Source: Microbispora rosea subsp. aerata
GTDB lineage: Bacteria > Actinomycetota > Actinomycetes > Streptosporangiales > Streptosporangiaceae
Length of the DNA stretch: 64,000 nt
Assembly (NCBI RefSeq): GCF_014647835.1
Contig: NZ_BMPY01000009.1
Coordinates: forward strand, 124,001 to 188,000
Direction: 5' to 3'
The translations under genes were made by a program, and so were the position numbers. The notes under the pieces are model-generated. The model was not told the origin of the DNA. It did no database searches and worked only from the letters and a program-made list of their open reading frames with translations. Positions 1 to 7,235 of the stretch are shown piece by piece (within the stretch, counting starts at the first letter, position 1; each line of letters starts with the position of its first letter).

Positions 1-291
1 AGCGAGCGCACCTTCACCCGCCGGTTCCGCGACACCTTGGGGATCAGCCCGTTGCAGTGGCTGCTCCAGCAGCGCGTACGGCTAGCGCAGGAACTGCTGG
101 AGACCACCGACGAGTCCATCGAGGACATCGCCCGCAGATGCGGTTTCGGCACCGCCGCGAGCCTGCGCTACCACTTCGGCCGGGTCGCCGGCGTCTCCCC
201 GCAGACCTACCGCCACGTCTTCCGCTACCGGGCCGAAAGCCGGCACGGCGTTCGCCCGACGGCCGGGACCGCGGACCGGCGGGCCTCCTGA
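1..291 (+). CDS. AraC/GlxA-type transcriptional regulator, C-terminal part
   Basis: The reading frame is open from the first base, so the gene begins outside the window. The visible 96 residues are the second half of an AraC DNA-binding domain: the end of one helix-turn-helix with TFTRRF, then a second one with ESIEDIARRCGF followed by SLRYHFGRVAGVSPQTYR. That is the usual AraC signature of two HTH units. The tail is short and basic. The effector domain cannot be seen, so the target is unknown. The spacing FRDTLGISPLQWLLQQR resembles GlxA-like members, but this is only a resemblance. Confidence 0.85.
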   Translation, partial: SERTFTRRFRDTLGISPLQWLLQQRVRLAQELLETTDESIEDIARRCGFGTAASLRYHFGRVAGVSPQTYRHVFRYRAESRHGVRPTAGTADRRAS

Positions 292-335
292 GGCCGGCGG
301 TCCCGGGCCGTCGCGGGCGCTGCCGCCCGGCCGGC

Positions 336-1853
336 TCAGCAGGCGACGTCGGCGGGCGGCAGCGTCCCGGTCGTGAGGAAGGCGTCGACGGCGCCGTTGA
401 GGCAGGCGTCGCCGAAGGACGGGTACGGCGCGTGGGTGTGGGCGTCGATGGTCACCAGCCGCGAGCCGGGGATGTGCGCCGCGACGGCGCGGCTGTTGGC
501 GATCGGGACGGCCACGTCGTGCAGCGCCGCGGTCACCAGGACCCCGGGGCCCCGGTTGGCCGACAGCCGCACCGGCTCGTCCTTCACGCGGGGCCAGAAG
601 GCGCACGGCGTGATGTTGGCGTTCGCCGGCCCGAACAACGGATACCGCGTGCCGTAGAGGTCGAGGTCGCGCAGGTAGACGTGGGGGTCACGCGGCCAGG
701 GGCCGTCCCCGCACCGGTAGGCCATGTTGGTCGCGGTGTGGTTGTCCGGGGGGACGCCCGGCACCCCGGCGGGCCGCAGCGGCCGGATGGGGAACGGCAC
801 GAACGGCTCCCGCCCGGCGGCGAGGGCGGCGAAGGCCGCCGCGACAAGCCCGAAGGAGCGCTCGTCGTAGATGCCCGCCACGAGCAGCGTCCCCAGCTCG
901 CCGCTGGTCCAGGCGTGCCCGCCGGCGACGATGGGGGCCGTCGCGGCGCGGTCGATGAGCCCGGTGACGGCGTCGATGACCTCCTGCGCGGTGGCGCCGA
1001 GGCCGTAGTCGGCGTGGCGCGCGGCCGTCCAGGCGGCGAAGGCGGCCGTCCCCGCCTCGAACGCGGGGGTGCGCGCCAGCTCGTACGGCCGCCACGCGGT
1101 GTCGCCGAAAGGCGGGCTGTCCAGCACGAACCGGTCCACCCGGCCGGGGAACAGGGTGCTGTAGGTCGCCCCCAGCATCCCCGCGTACGATCCGCCGAGG
1201 TAGGAGATCTTCTCCTCGCCGAGCGCGGCCCGGATGACGTCCATGTCGCGCGCCGCGTTCGCCGTCGTGGCGTGCGGCAGGGCCCACCCGGCGGCGCGCA
1301 CGCAGTCGCGGGCGTACGCGCGGGCCGCGGCGGCGTCGGCGGGGAAGCTCCCCGGGGTGGCGGAACGCACCCAGTAGCCGCCGGGCTCCTCCACGTCCTG
1401 CCCGCAGCCGATGGGGGTGCTCCGCTCGACGAAGCGCATGTCGAAGCCGATCAGGTCGTATCGGGCCCGCACCTCGGGAGACAGCATGGGGGCCAGGGTC
1501 GACGGCAGCGGCACGCCCGGCCCGCCGGGGCCGCCCCCGGTGGTGAGCAGCACGCCCCGGCGGCGGGCCGGGTCGGTCGCGGGCAGCCGTGAGATCGCGA
1601 TTTTGATCTTCCGGCCGTGGGGGTGGCGGTGGTCCAGCGGCACGGTGACCTCCGCGCAGCGCAGCGCCGGGTCGTCGACCCCCGCGCACTCGCCCCAGCG
1701 CAGATTCTGCCGGTGAGACGGGTGCGCCGTGCTCTCCGCGCCTGCCCGGGCGGCGGCGCTCGCCGGGTTCGCGGCGGCGGCCGGGGCCAGGCAGGCCGCC
1801 GCGGCGAGCGCCGCGAGAAAAACCGTCCGGGACCTGCCGGCCCAGCGCGTCAT
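336..1853 (-). CDS. Secreted alpha/beta hydrolase, tripeptidyl-aminopeptidase-like
   Basis: This 505-residue protein has an N-terminal secretion signal (Arg-rich start, hydrophobic run about 10-28, Ala-rich cleavage region). It has the layout of actinomycete extracellular tripeptidyl aminopeptidases (SlpD/SlpE/Tap type): N-terminal WGEC and CAEVTVPLD, a GGGPGGPG oxyanion loop near 106-113, nucleophile elbow GGSYAG with Ser about 222, Asp about 446 in LHDVAVP and His about 474 in HTHAPY. The elbow reads G-x-S-x-A instead of the usual G-x-S-x-G. The family removes short peptides from N-termini outside the cell. Substrate is unknown. Its 3' end faces the end of the AraC gene on the other strand. 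Confidence 0.85.
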   Translation of the reverse strand: MTRWAGRSRTVFLAALAAAACLAPAAAANPASAAARAGAESTAHPSHRQNLRWGECAGVDDPALRCAEVTVPLDHRHPHGRKIKIAISRLPATDPARRRGVLLTTGGGPGGPGVPLPSTLAPMLSPEVRARYDLIGFDMRFVERSTPIGCGQDVEEPGGYWVRSATPGSFPADAAAARAYARDCVRAAGWALPHATTANAARDMDVIRAALGEEKISYLGGSYAGMLGATYSTLFPGRVDRFVLDSPPFGDTAWRPYELARTPAFEAGTAAFAAWTAARHADYGLGATAQEVIDAVTGLIDRAATAPIVAGGHAWTSGELGTLLVAGIYDERSFGLVAAAFAALAAGREPFVPFPIRPLRPAGVPGVPPDNHTATNMAYRCGDGPWPRDPHVYLRDLDLYGTRYPLFGPANANITPCAFWPRVKDEPVRLSANRGPGVLVTAALHDVAVPIANSRAVAAHIPGSRLVTIDAHTHAPYPSFGDACLNGAVDAFLTTGTLPPADVAC

Positions 1854-2103
1854 GTCGTGCGGCCTCCGTTCCGATCATCGAAATCATCGCCACGATGCCC
1901 GGCGGAGCGCCGCCCGCCAACGTGCCGGGGCCGCGTACCGGCCCGTGGGGGAGTGCGTGCTGCTCCGGGGCCCGGCCCCCGTGCCCGGGCGTGAAACTTT
2001 CCTCGGGGCCCGCGCCGGCCGTGCCGGGCGCGTCCCGTTCGCACCCGGGACCCTCCGCTCGGGGCGATACCGTGGCCGATGCCGGACCGAGGAAGGGGGC
2101 GCG

Positions 2104-3360
2104 ATGGCGGGCACGCCGGCCGGTGCCGGGCAGGGACCACTGGAGCGCCGGCTCGGCCTGACCGACGCGGTGGTCGTCGGGCTGGGGTCGATGATCGGCG
2201 CGGGGATCTTCGCCGCGCTCACGCCCGCGGCGCGGGCGGCCGGGGCGGGGCTGCTGACCGGGCTGGCGGTGGCGGCGGTCGTCGCCTACTGCAACGCCAC
2301 CTCCTCGGCCCGGCTCGCCGCGCGCTACCCCGCCTCCGGCGGCGCCTACGTGTACGGGCGGGAGCGGCTGGGGGACTTCTGGGGCTACCTCGCGGGCTGG
2401 GCGTTCGTCGTCGGCAAGACCGCCTCGTGCGCCGCGATGGCGCTCACCGTCGGCTCCTACGTGTGGCCGGAGCACGCCCACGCGGTGGCGGTGGCGGCCG
2501 TGGCGGCGCTGACCGCGGTGAACTACGCGGGGATCCACAAGAGCGCCCGGCTCACCCGGGTCATCGTCGGGACGACCCTCGCGGTGCTGGCCGCCGTGGT
2601 GATCGTGGGCCTGACCTCCGCCGCCGCGCAACCGGTGCGGCCGGACATCGGGGCGGGCACCGCGGGCGGCGTGCTGCAGGCGGCGGGCCTGCTGTTTTTC
2701 GCCTTCGCCGGTTACGCCCGCATCGCCACCCTCGGTGAGGAAGTCCGCGACCCGGCGCGGACCATCCCCCGCGCGATCCCGCTCGCGCTGGGCATCACCC
2801 TGGTCGTCTACGCGGCGGTCGCCGCCTCCGCGCTCGCCGTGCTGGGCGGCCCCGGACTGGGGGAGGCGGTCGCGCCCCTGGCCGCCGTCGTGCGGGAGGC
2901 CGGGCATCCGGGTCTGGCCCCGCTCGTCCGCGCGGGGGCCGCGCTCGCCGCGACCGGCTCGCTGCTCGCGCTGATCCTGGGGGTGTCCCGCACCACGCTG
3001 GCGATGGCCCGCGACCGGCACCTGCCGCACGCCCTGGCCGCCGTCCATCCCCGTTTCCGGGTGCCCCACCGCGCAGAGCTGGCCGTCGGCGCGGTCGTGG
3101 CGATCCTGGCCGCGACCGCCGACCTGCGCGGCGTGATCGGCTTCTCCTCCTTCGGGGTGCTGGTCTACTACGCCGTCGCCAACGCCGCCGCCTGGACGCT
3201 CGGCCCCGGTGAGGGACGGCCGCCGCGGGTGGTGCCCGTCGCCGGCCTGGCCGGGTGCCTGGTCCTGGCCTTCGCCCTGCCGTTGTCCTCGGTGGTGTCC
3301 GGGGCCGCCGTGCTCGCCGTGGGAGCCGCGCTGTACGCCCTGCGCCGGGCCGTCACCTGA
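2104..3360 (+). CDS. APC-family amino-acid permease
   Basis: The start is the ATG at 2104, which follows the GGAAGGGG run; the frame is open further upstream but that part reads as non-coding. The 418-residue product is almost entirely hydrophobic with about 11-12 membrane segments. It has the APC fold signatures: GLGSMIGAGIF in helix 1, FAFAGYARIATLGEEVRDPART in the helix 6 region, and the SRTTLAMARDRHLP loop in the second half. This is an amino-acid/polyamine/organocation transporter. Substrate cannot be read from the sequence. No partner gene is obvious; the next gene, a regulator, starts 40 bp downstream. Confidence 0.9.
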   Translation: MAGTPAGAGQGPLERRLGLTDAVVVGLGSMIGAGIFAALTPAARAAGAGLLTGLAVAAVVAYCNATSSARLAARYPASGGAYVYGRERLGDFWGYLAGWAFVVGKTASCAAMALTVGSYVWPEHAHAVAVAAVAALTAVNYAGIHKSARLTRVIVGTTLAVLAAVVIVGLTSAAAQPVRPDIGAGTAGGVLQAAGLLFFAFAGYARIATLGEEVRDPARTIPRAIPLALGITLVVYAAVAASALAVLGGPGLGEAVAPLAAVVREAGHPGLAPLVRAGAALAATGSLLALILGVSRTTLAMARDRHLPHALAAVHPRFRVPHRAELAVGAVVAILAATADLRGVIGFSSFGVLVYYAVANAAAWTLGPGEGRPPRVVPVAGLAGCLVLAFALPLSSVVSGAAVLAVGAALYALRRAVT

Positions 3361-3400
3361 CGGGCGGCACTTGAGACTTGCGGGCGGCTAGCATGGGCGG

Positions 3401-4135
3401 ATGCGATCGCAAGCCTCAAGCCCGGTGAGCCGCAGGGCGCTGCGCCCGGTTGACCTGGCACGGGAGGCGGGCATCTCCCCTCAGCAGATCCGCAACTACG
3501 CGGACGCGGGCATCCTCCCGCCCGCCGAGCGGACGGCCGCCGGCTACCGCAGGTTCGACACGCGGCACCGCGACGCGCTGCTCGCCTACCGGGCGCTGGC
3601 CAAGGGGTACGGGTGGGACGCCGCCCGTTCGATCATGCTGGCGGTGCACGACGGCGACCTGGCGGGCGCGCTCGCCCTCGTCGACGCCGGCCACGCCGCG
3701 CTCCACCAGCAGCGGCTGGCCCTGCGGGCGACGGGGGAGGCGCTCGAAGCGGTGGCCGGGCAGGATCTCGGCGACTCCGCGGCGCCGCGGTCCCCGCTGC
3801 GCATCGGCGAGGTGGCCGCCCTCCTCGGCGTACGCGCCTCGGCGCTGCGGGTGTGGGAGGCCGCCGGGCTGCTGACGCCGCGGCGCGAGCCGGGCACCGG
3901 CTACCGGTGGTACGGCCCGGCCGAGATCCGCGACGCCCGCATGATCCACATGCTGCGGCAGGGGCGGTATCCGCTGGCCAGGATCGGGGACGTGCTCGAC
4001 GGCCTGCGCCGCACCGGCAGCACCGAGGCGCTGCGCGCCGCCCTCGCCGAACGCCGCGCCGCCCTGGACGCGACCGCCGTCGCCATGCTCGAAGGGTCGG
4101 CCCGCCTCCACGACTACATCGCCGGCGCCCGCTGA
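3401..4135 (+). CDS. Regulator with two tandem MerR DNA-binding domains
   Basis: The 244-residue protein holds two MerR-type winged HTH domains. The first is at about 14-80 (RPVDLAREAGISPQQIRNY, then AGYRRFD). The second is at about 130-200 (RIGEVAALLGVRASALRVWE, then GTGYRWYGPAEIRDARMI). Ordinary MerR proteins have one such domain and dimerise through a coiled coil. Here the two are joined by a helical linker, as in the TioE-type group of actinobacterial MerR proteins. It has no metal-binding cysteines and no recognisable effector domain. It lies directly behind the permease gene, with a 40-bp gap. Regulation of the permease is possible but only inferred. Confidence 0.85.
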   Translation: MRSQASSPVSRRALRPVDLAREAGISPQQIRNYADAGILPPAERTAAGYRRFDTRHRDALLAYRALAKGYGWDAARSIMLAVHDGDLAGALALVDAGHAALHQQRLALRATGEALEAVAGQDLGDSAAPRSPLRIGEVAALLGVRASALRVWEAAGLLTPRREPGTGYRWYGPAEIRDARMIHMLRQGRYPLARIGDVLDGLRRTGSTEALRAALAERRAALDATAVAMLEGSARLHDYIAGAR

Positions 4136-4193
4136 CGCACCCGCGCGGGCCCGCGGGTGCGGCCGCCCCCGCCGTCCCCGTACGCGGCCGGGC

Positions 4194-4602
4194 TCACGGC
4201 CGCCGCCGGAACGGGGCGAGCGTGGCGCGCACGAGGTCGGCGGCACCCCAGTCGGGGTCGAACTGGGCGATCACGGCCAGGTGCTGGCGCAGCTGGAGGA
4301 TCGGCATGCGTTCGCGCCATCCGTGGTCGAGCCCGGTCAGCTCGGCGTGCCGCTCGAAGAACACGCGCGCCTCGGGCGGCGGCGCCCGCCTCGCGCAGCA
4401 CGGTGAGCCCTTCGGCCTCCGCGGCGAACAGGTCGTCTGAGGGCGGCTCGCCGAACGCCTTGACGAACACCGGCGTGCCGTCGCCGCGGCGCGCGAGCCC
4501 CGCGGTCGCGGCGAGACCTCCGGAGGCCGGCTCGACCGACACGACGTCGGTCAGGCCGGCCGCGTGCAGGCGTTCCAGCAGGAAAGACGTCGCTTGTGTC
4601 AC
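4194..4602 (-). pseudogene. Decayed fructosamine-kinase-family gene with internal deletion
   Basis: Two separated parts of a fructosamine/ketosamine kinase can be read. The N-terminal part starts at the GTG at 4602 and includes SGGLAATAGLARR, PVFVKAF and FAAEAEGLTVLREAG. The C-terminal part, in another frame, runs from RVFFERHAELTGLDHGWRERM to a stop at 4194-4196. They join near 4385. The central region, with the catalytic HGDLW-type loop, is missing, and the join is out of frame. The family is about 270-290 residues; roughly half is gone, so the product cannot be an active kinase. Family assignment is from motifs only. Confidence 0.75.
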
Positions 4603-4629
4603 GGGTGTGCGCTTCTCCGTTCTCTCGAG

Positions 4630-4735
4630 GACCCGTACGAGCGGGCCGGCGACCAGGACGTCCACCCAGGGCGTACAGGTCGCCCGCGTACACGCGGCCG
4701 GCGAGGCGAGGTCGCGGCGGGCGCAGCGGGGCGAC
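4630..4735 (-). pseudogene. Degenerate copy of part of the neighbouring methyltransferase gene
   Basis: This stretch matches about 5041-5170, inside the PrmC-related methyltransferase next door, in the same orientation. The matching blocks include GACGTCCACCC, GCGTACAGGTCGCCC and GCGGCGGGCGCAGCG. A block of roughly 24 bp present in the intact gene is missing here. Translated on the minus strand it gives CARRDLA in one frame, VYAGDLYAL in a second and VDVLVA in the first again, matching CARRNLA, VYEGDLYAV and VDVLVA of the intact protein. The relic is therefore frameshifted. It lies just upstream of the kinase relic. Confidence 0.75.
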
Positions 4736-4744
4736 AACCGGTTC

Positions 4745-5557
4745 TCATCCGGGCCGCCCGCCGCGCGCGCCGTCCGCCGAGGTCCCGATCACCGCGGTGG
4801 CGTCCAGCTCCTCGTCGTACGTCAGGCGGGCGGCCAGCCCGGCGCGGGCGGCGGCCTCGGCGGTCTCCCGCGCCTGGCCCTCGCTCGTCTCCACCAGCAG
4901 GTGACCGCCCGGCGCGAGCCAGCCGGACGCCCCGGCGACGACCCGCCGTACGACGTCGAGCCCGTCCGCGCCGCCGTCCAGCGCGACCCGCGGCTCGTGC
5001 ACGCGCGCCTCCGGCGGCAGCAGCCCGATCGCGCCGGTGGGCACGTACGGCGGGCTGGCGACGAGGACGTCCACCCGGCCCCGCAGCGCGGCGGGCAGGA
5101 CGGCGTACAGGTCGCCCTCGTACACCTGGCCGCCCAGCGGGGCGAGGTTGCGGCGGGCGCAGCGGACGGCGGCGGGGTCGAGGTCGACGGCGTGCAGCTC
5201 GACCGGCCCGACGGCGGCGGCCAGCGCCATGCCCATCGCGCCCGAGCCGCAGCACAGGTCGACGACGACGGCGCCCGGCCGGGCCAGTGCGGCGGCCCGG
5301 CGGACCAGAAACTCGGTGCGCGGCCGGGGGACGAAGACCCCCGGATCGACGGCGAGCCGCAAGCCGCAGAACTCGGCCCACCCGAGGACGTGTTCCAGAG
5401 GCAGGCCGCCGGCGCGGCGGTCCACCATGTCGTCGAGCTCGGCGGGCGTGCGCGCGGCGGAGACCAGCAGCCGCGCCTCGTCTTCGGCGAACACGCACCC
5501 GGCGGCCCGCAGCCGGGCCGCGATCGAGGCGACAGCGGGGGAGAGGGACAGTGCCAA
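4745..5557 (-). CDS. PrmC/HemK-related protein-glutamine N5-methyltransferase, unknown substrate
   Basis: The 270-residue protein has the PrmC layout. A helical N-terminal domain (about 1-75) carries the VPRPRTEFLV segment typical of PrmC. A Rossmann methyltransferase follows with motif I VVDLCCGSGAMG (98-109) and the acidic loop AVDLDP. True PrmC enzymes have NPPY at the active site; here it is SPPY (168-171). That fits the actinobacterial PrmC-related group with unknown substrate rather than release-factor methylation. A decayed partial copy of this gene lies directly downstream. The region upstream holds a separate divergent promoter. Confidence 0.85.
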   Translation of the reverse strand: MALSLSPAVASIAARLRAAGCVFAEDEARLLVSAARTPAELDDMVDRRAGGLPLEHVLGWAEFCGLRLAVDPGVFVPRPRTEFLVRRAAALARPGAVVVDLCCGSGAMGMALAAAVGPVELHAVDLDPAAVRCARRNLAPLGGQVYEGDLYAVLPAALRGRVDVLVASPPYVPTGAIGLLPPEARVHEPRVALDGGADGLDVVRRVVAGASGWLAPGGHLLVETSEGQARETAEAAARAGLAARLTYDEELDATAVIGTSADGARGGRPG

Positions 5558-5734
5558 GGGGAGAGCCTTTCGGTGAGCCGAGGGCGCTCCCGCGGTCGCC
5601 CGCCTTTACGCGACCATACGTACGGGGAGAGGGGAGCACCCGACCTGACCAGCGGTAATGGGGCTCACCTCCTCGCGTCGTCGCCGCCGTGACCGGCACC
5701 CTACACCAGAGCGGACGTTCGCCGGCGTACGGCG

Positions 5735-5764
5735 TTGAACAGGCGTACGCGCGTGTCCTACGAT
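5735..5764 (+). promoter_or_regulatory. Sigma70-type promoter of the Phe leader
   Basis: TTGAAC at 5735-5740 and TACGAT at 5759-5764 are separated by 18 bp, a good match to the principal actinomycete sigma factor. Transcription would begin at about 5770-5772, almost on the GTG of the leader peptide, so the leader is probably translated from a leaderless or nearly leaderless transcript. Confidence 0.65.
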
Positions 5765-5765
5765 C

Positions 5766-5804
5766 ATGGCCGTGACGTTCGCGTTCTTCTTCCACCTCCG
5801 CTAG
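5766..5804 (+). CDS. Phenylalanine-rich leader peptide
   Basis: The tiny reading frame encodes MAVTFAFFFHLR (ATG at 5766), or MTFAFFFHLR if the GTG at 5772 is used. The GTG fits the predicted transcription start better. Four of five consecutive codons from 5778 are TTC or separated by one GCG, which is what a Phe-sensing attenuation leader looks like (compare the enteric pheL and pheM peptides). No Shine-Dalgarno sequence precedes it, consistent with leaderless translation. Two perfect hairpins start 4 bp after its stop codon. The next real gene is a THUMP-domain RNA methyltransferase, not a Phe biosynthesis or pheST gene. Confidence 0.7.
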   Translation: MAVTFAFFFHLR

Positions 5805-5808
5805 CCGC

Positions 5809-5867
5809 CGTCGGCGAAGCGAGGATCTGCCCGTCGCCGACGAGGCGGGACGGCGGGGTGCCGTCCC
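5809..5867 (+). promoter_or_regulatory. Putative transcription attenuator, two adjacent hairpins
   Basis: Hairpin 1 pairs 5809-5817 with 5834-5842 (9 bp, perfect). Hairpin 2 pairs GGGACGGC at 5847-5854 with GCCGTCCC at 5860-5867 around a 5-base loop (8 bp, perfect). No U-tract follows, which is common for terminators in high-GC actinobacteria. A competing structure can be drawn between 5831-5838 and 5844-5853, which would disrupt both hairpins. Placed directly behind a Phe-rich leader peptide, this looks like a translation-coupled attenuator. Which state is on or off cannot be settled by eye. Confidence 0.6.
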
Positions 5868-5895
5868 GGGCTGACGCGGGAGACGAACGATCACT

Positions 5896-5955
5896 ATGCG
5901 CGCACGCGCTGTCACTCTCACCGCTCCGCGTCCCGGCGCTCTCGCCGTCCCGTGA
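5896..5955 (+). CDS. Possible 19-residue upstream ORF coupled to the methyltransferase
   Basis: ATG at 5896 opens a 19-codon frame, MRARAVTLTAPRPGALAVP, whose TGA overlaps the GTG start of the downstream gene (GTGA, 5952-5955). A GGGAG sequence lies 13 bp upstream. The methyltransferase itself has no visible ribosome-binding site, so translational coupling through this frame is plausible. The peptide has no recognised function. Confidence 0.35.
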   Translation: MRARAVTLTAPRPGALAVP

Positions 5956-7007
5956 CGGCGGCGAGCCTGGTGGCGCGGTGCGTCCACGGGCTGGAGCCGA
6001 CGGTCGCCGCCGAGATTCTGCGGCGCGGGCTCGGCACGATCACTCACATCGGGCATCGCGAGGTGCACTTCCGCGCCTCGCGCTCGCCCGCCTTGGACGT
6101 CCGCACGGCGGACGACGTGTTCCTGCTGGCGGCGCAGGGCCCCGACGTCGGCGCGTCCCGCACGGGGGCCGCCGCGCTCGCGGGGCTGGCGGGCGCCGCC
6201 GACCTCGCCGCGCTGACGCGGCTGCGCCGCGATCACGGCGGGCCCGGCGCGCTCACCGGTGTCGAGGTGTCGGCGTCGTTCCTCGGCAGGCGTAACTTCA
6301 CGAGGTACGACGTGGAGGACGCGGTCGGGCACGCCCTGGCCGCCCGGCTGGGCGTCGGGTACCACTCGCGGCGGGGCGGCGCCGCCCCGCCGCCGGGTCA
6401 CAGCGGCTGGCGGGTCACCCTCGACGGGGAACGGGCCACGCTGCTGCTGCGGATCGCCGCGCGCCCCCTGCATCGGCGCGCGTACAAGCGGAGGTCGGTC
6501 CCGGGGACCCTGCATCCGCCGCTCGCCGCCGCCATGGTGGCGATGGCCGGAGTCGAACCCGGAGACACGGTCCTCGATCCCTGCTGCGGCGCCGGAACGC
6601 TGCTGATCGAGGCGGCACGGCAACAGCCGCGGGCTCGCCTGCACGGGTTCGACCTGTCGCGGCGCGCGGTGACGGCCGCGCGGGAGAACGCCGCGGGACT
6701 GCCCGTCGCCGTCGCCAGGGCCGACGCCGGCCGGCTGCCGGTGCCGGACGGTGTCGCCGACCGCGTGCTGGCCAACCCGCCCTGGGGCGGCCAGGTCACT
6801 CCCGGCGGCCTGCTCGCCGCGTCCGCCGGCCGGTGGTGGGCGGAGGTTCGCCGGGTGCTCGCACCCGGCGGAACCGCCGTGGTCCTGCTCCCCGGCGTCG
6901 GCGAGCTGCCGCTCGGCATCCGCCACGGCCTCACGCCCGTGCACCTGCAGCGCGTACGGGTCGCGGGAGCGGAGTCGTTCCTCGTCCGGTGGACGGCACC
7001 GAGATGA
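5952..7007 (+). CDS. THUMP-domain RNA (guanine-N2)-methyltransferase, TrmN/RlmL-like
   Basis: The 351-residue protein starts with a ferredoxin-like/THUMP region (about 1-180; VARCVHGLEPTVAAEILRRG, then FLGRRNFTRYDVEDAVGHAL). A Rossmann methyltransferase follows with motif I DPCCGAGTLLIEA (209-221) and catalytic NPPW (275-278). This is the architecture of bacterial and archaeal tRNA/rRNA m2G methyltransferases. Among characterised relatives, Thermus TrmN makes m2G6 in tRNA-Phe. The Phe-rich leader upstream therefore suggests, but does not prove, that tRNA-Phe is the substrate. The GTG start at 5952 overlaps a short upstream frame. Confidence 0.85.
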   Translation: MTAASLVARCVHGLEPTVAAEILRRGLGTITHIGHREVHFRASRSPALDVRTADDVFLLAAQGPDVGASRTGAAALAGLAGAADLAALTRLRRDHGGPGALTGVEVSASFLGRRNFTRYDVEDAVGHALAARLGVGYHSRRGGAAPPPGHSGWRVTLDGERATLLLRIAARPLHRRAYKRRSVPGTLHPPLAAAMVAMAGVEPGDTVLDPCCGAGTLLIEAARQQPRARLHGFDLSRRAVTAARENAAGLPVAVARADAGRLPVPDGVADRVLANPPWGGQVTPGGLLAASAGRWWAEVRRVLAPGGTAVVLLPGVGELPLGIRHGLTPVHLQRVRVAGAESFLVRWTAPR

Positions 7008-7122
7008 CGGGAGCGAGGTGACGAGCGAGGCGACCGCGCGAAGACGGCCGGGCCTGTCCGCCGGGGGCGGGCGACCGCCTGCCCCCGGCGGAAGGGCGGG
7101 CGGCGAGCCCAGGTGGTGACAT

Positions 7123-7176
7123 GGCCGGCGGCTGTTACGCCCCTTTTCCGGCAAAGGGGCGTAACAGCCGCCGGCC
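7123..7176. terminator. Strong bidirectional terminator hairpin
   Basis: A perfect 24-bp inverted repeat (arms 7123-7146 and 7153-7176) encloses a 6-base loop. Each arm contains GTTACGCCCC next to a run of T or A. It lies between two convergent genes, the RNA methyltransferase ending at 7007 and the DinB gene ending at 7236, and can end transcription from both sides. Confidence 0.85.
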
Positions 7177-7235
7177 GCGGCGGTCATCGCCGCCGGGACC
7201 GCTCTCGCCCCGCTCCGGCGACCGCCACGGTGTGA

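Noticed and set aside
57-1592. Long plus-strand frame of 511 codons opposite the secreted hydrolase
   Set aside because: Composition is Arg/Pro/Gly-rich without any domain; it mirrors the real minus-strand gene, as often happens in very GC-rich DNA.
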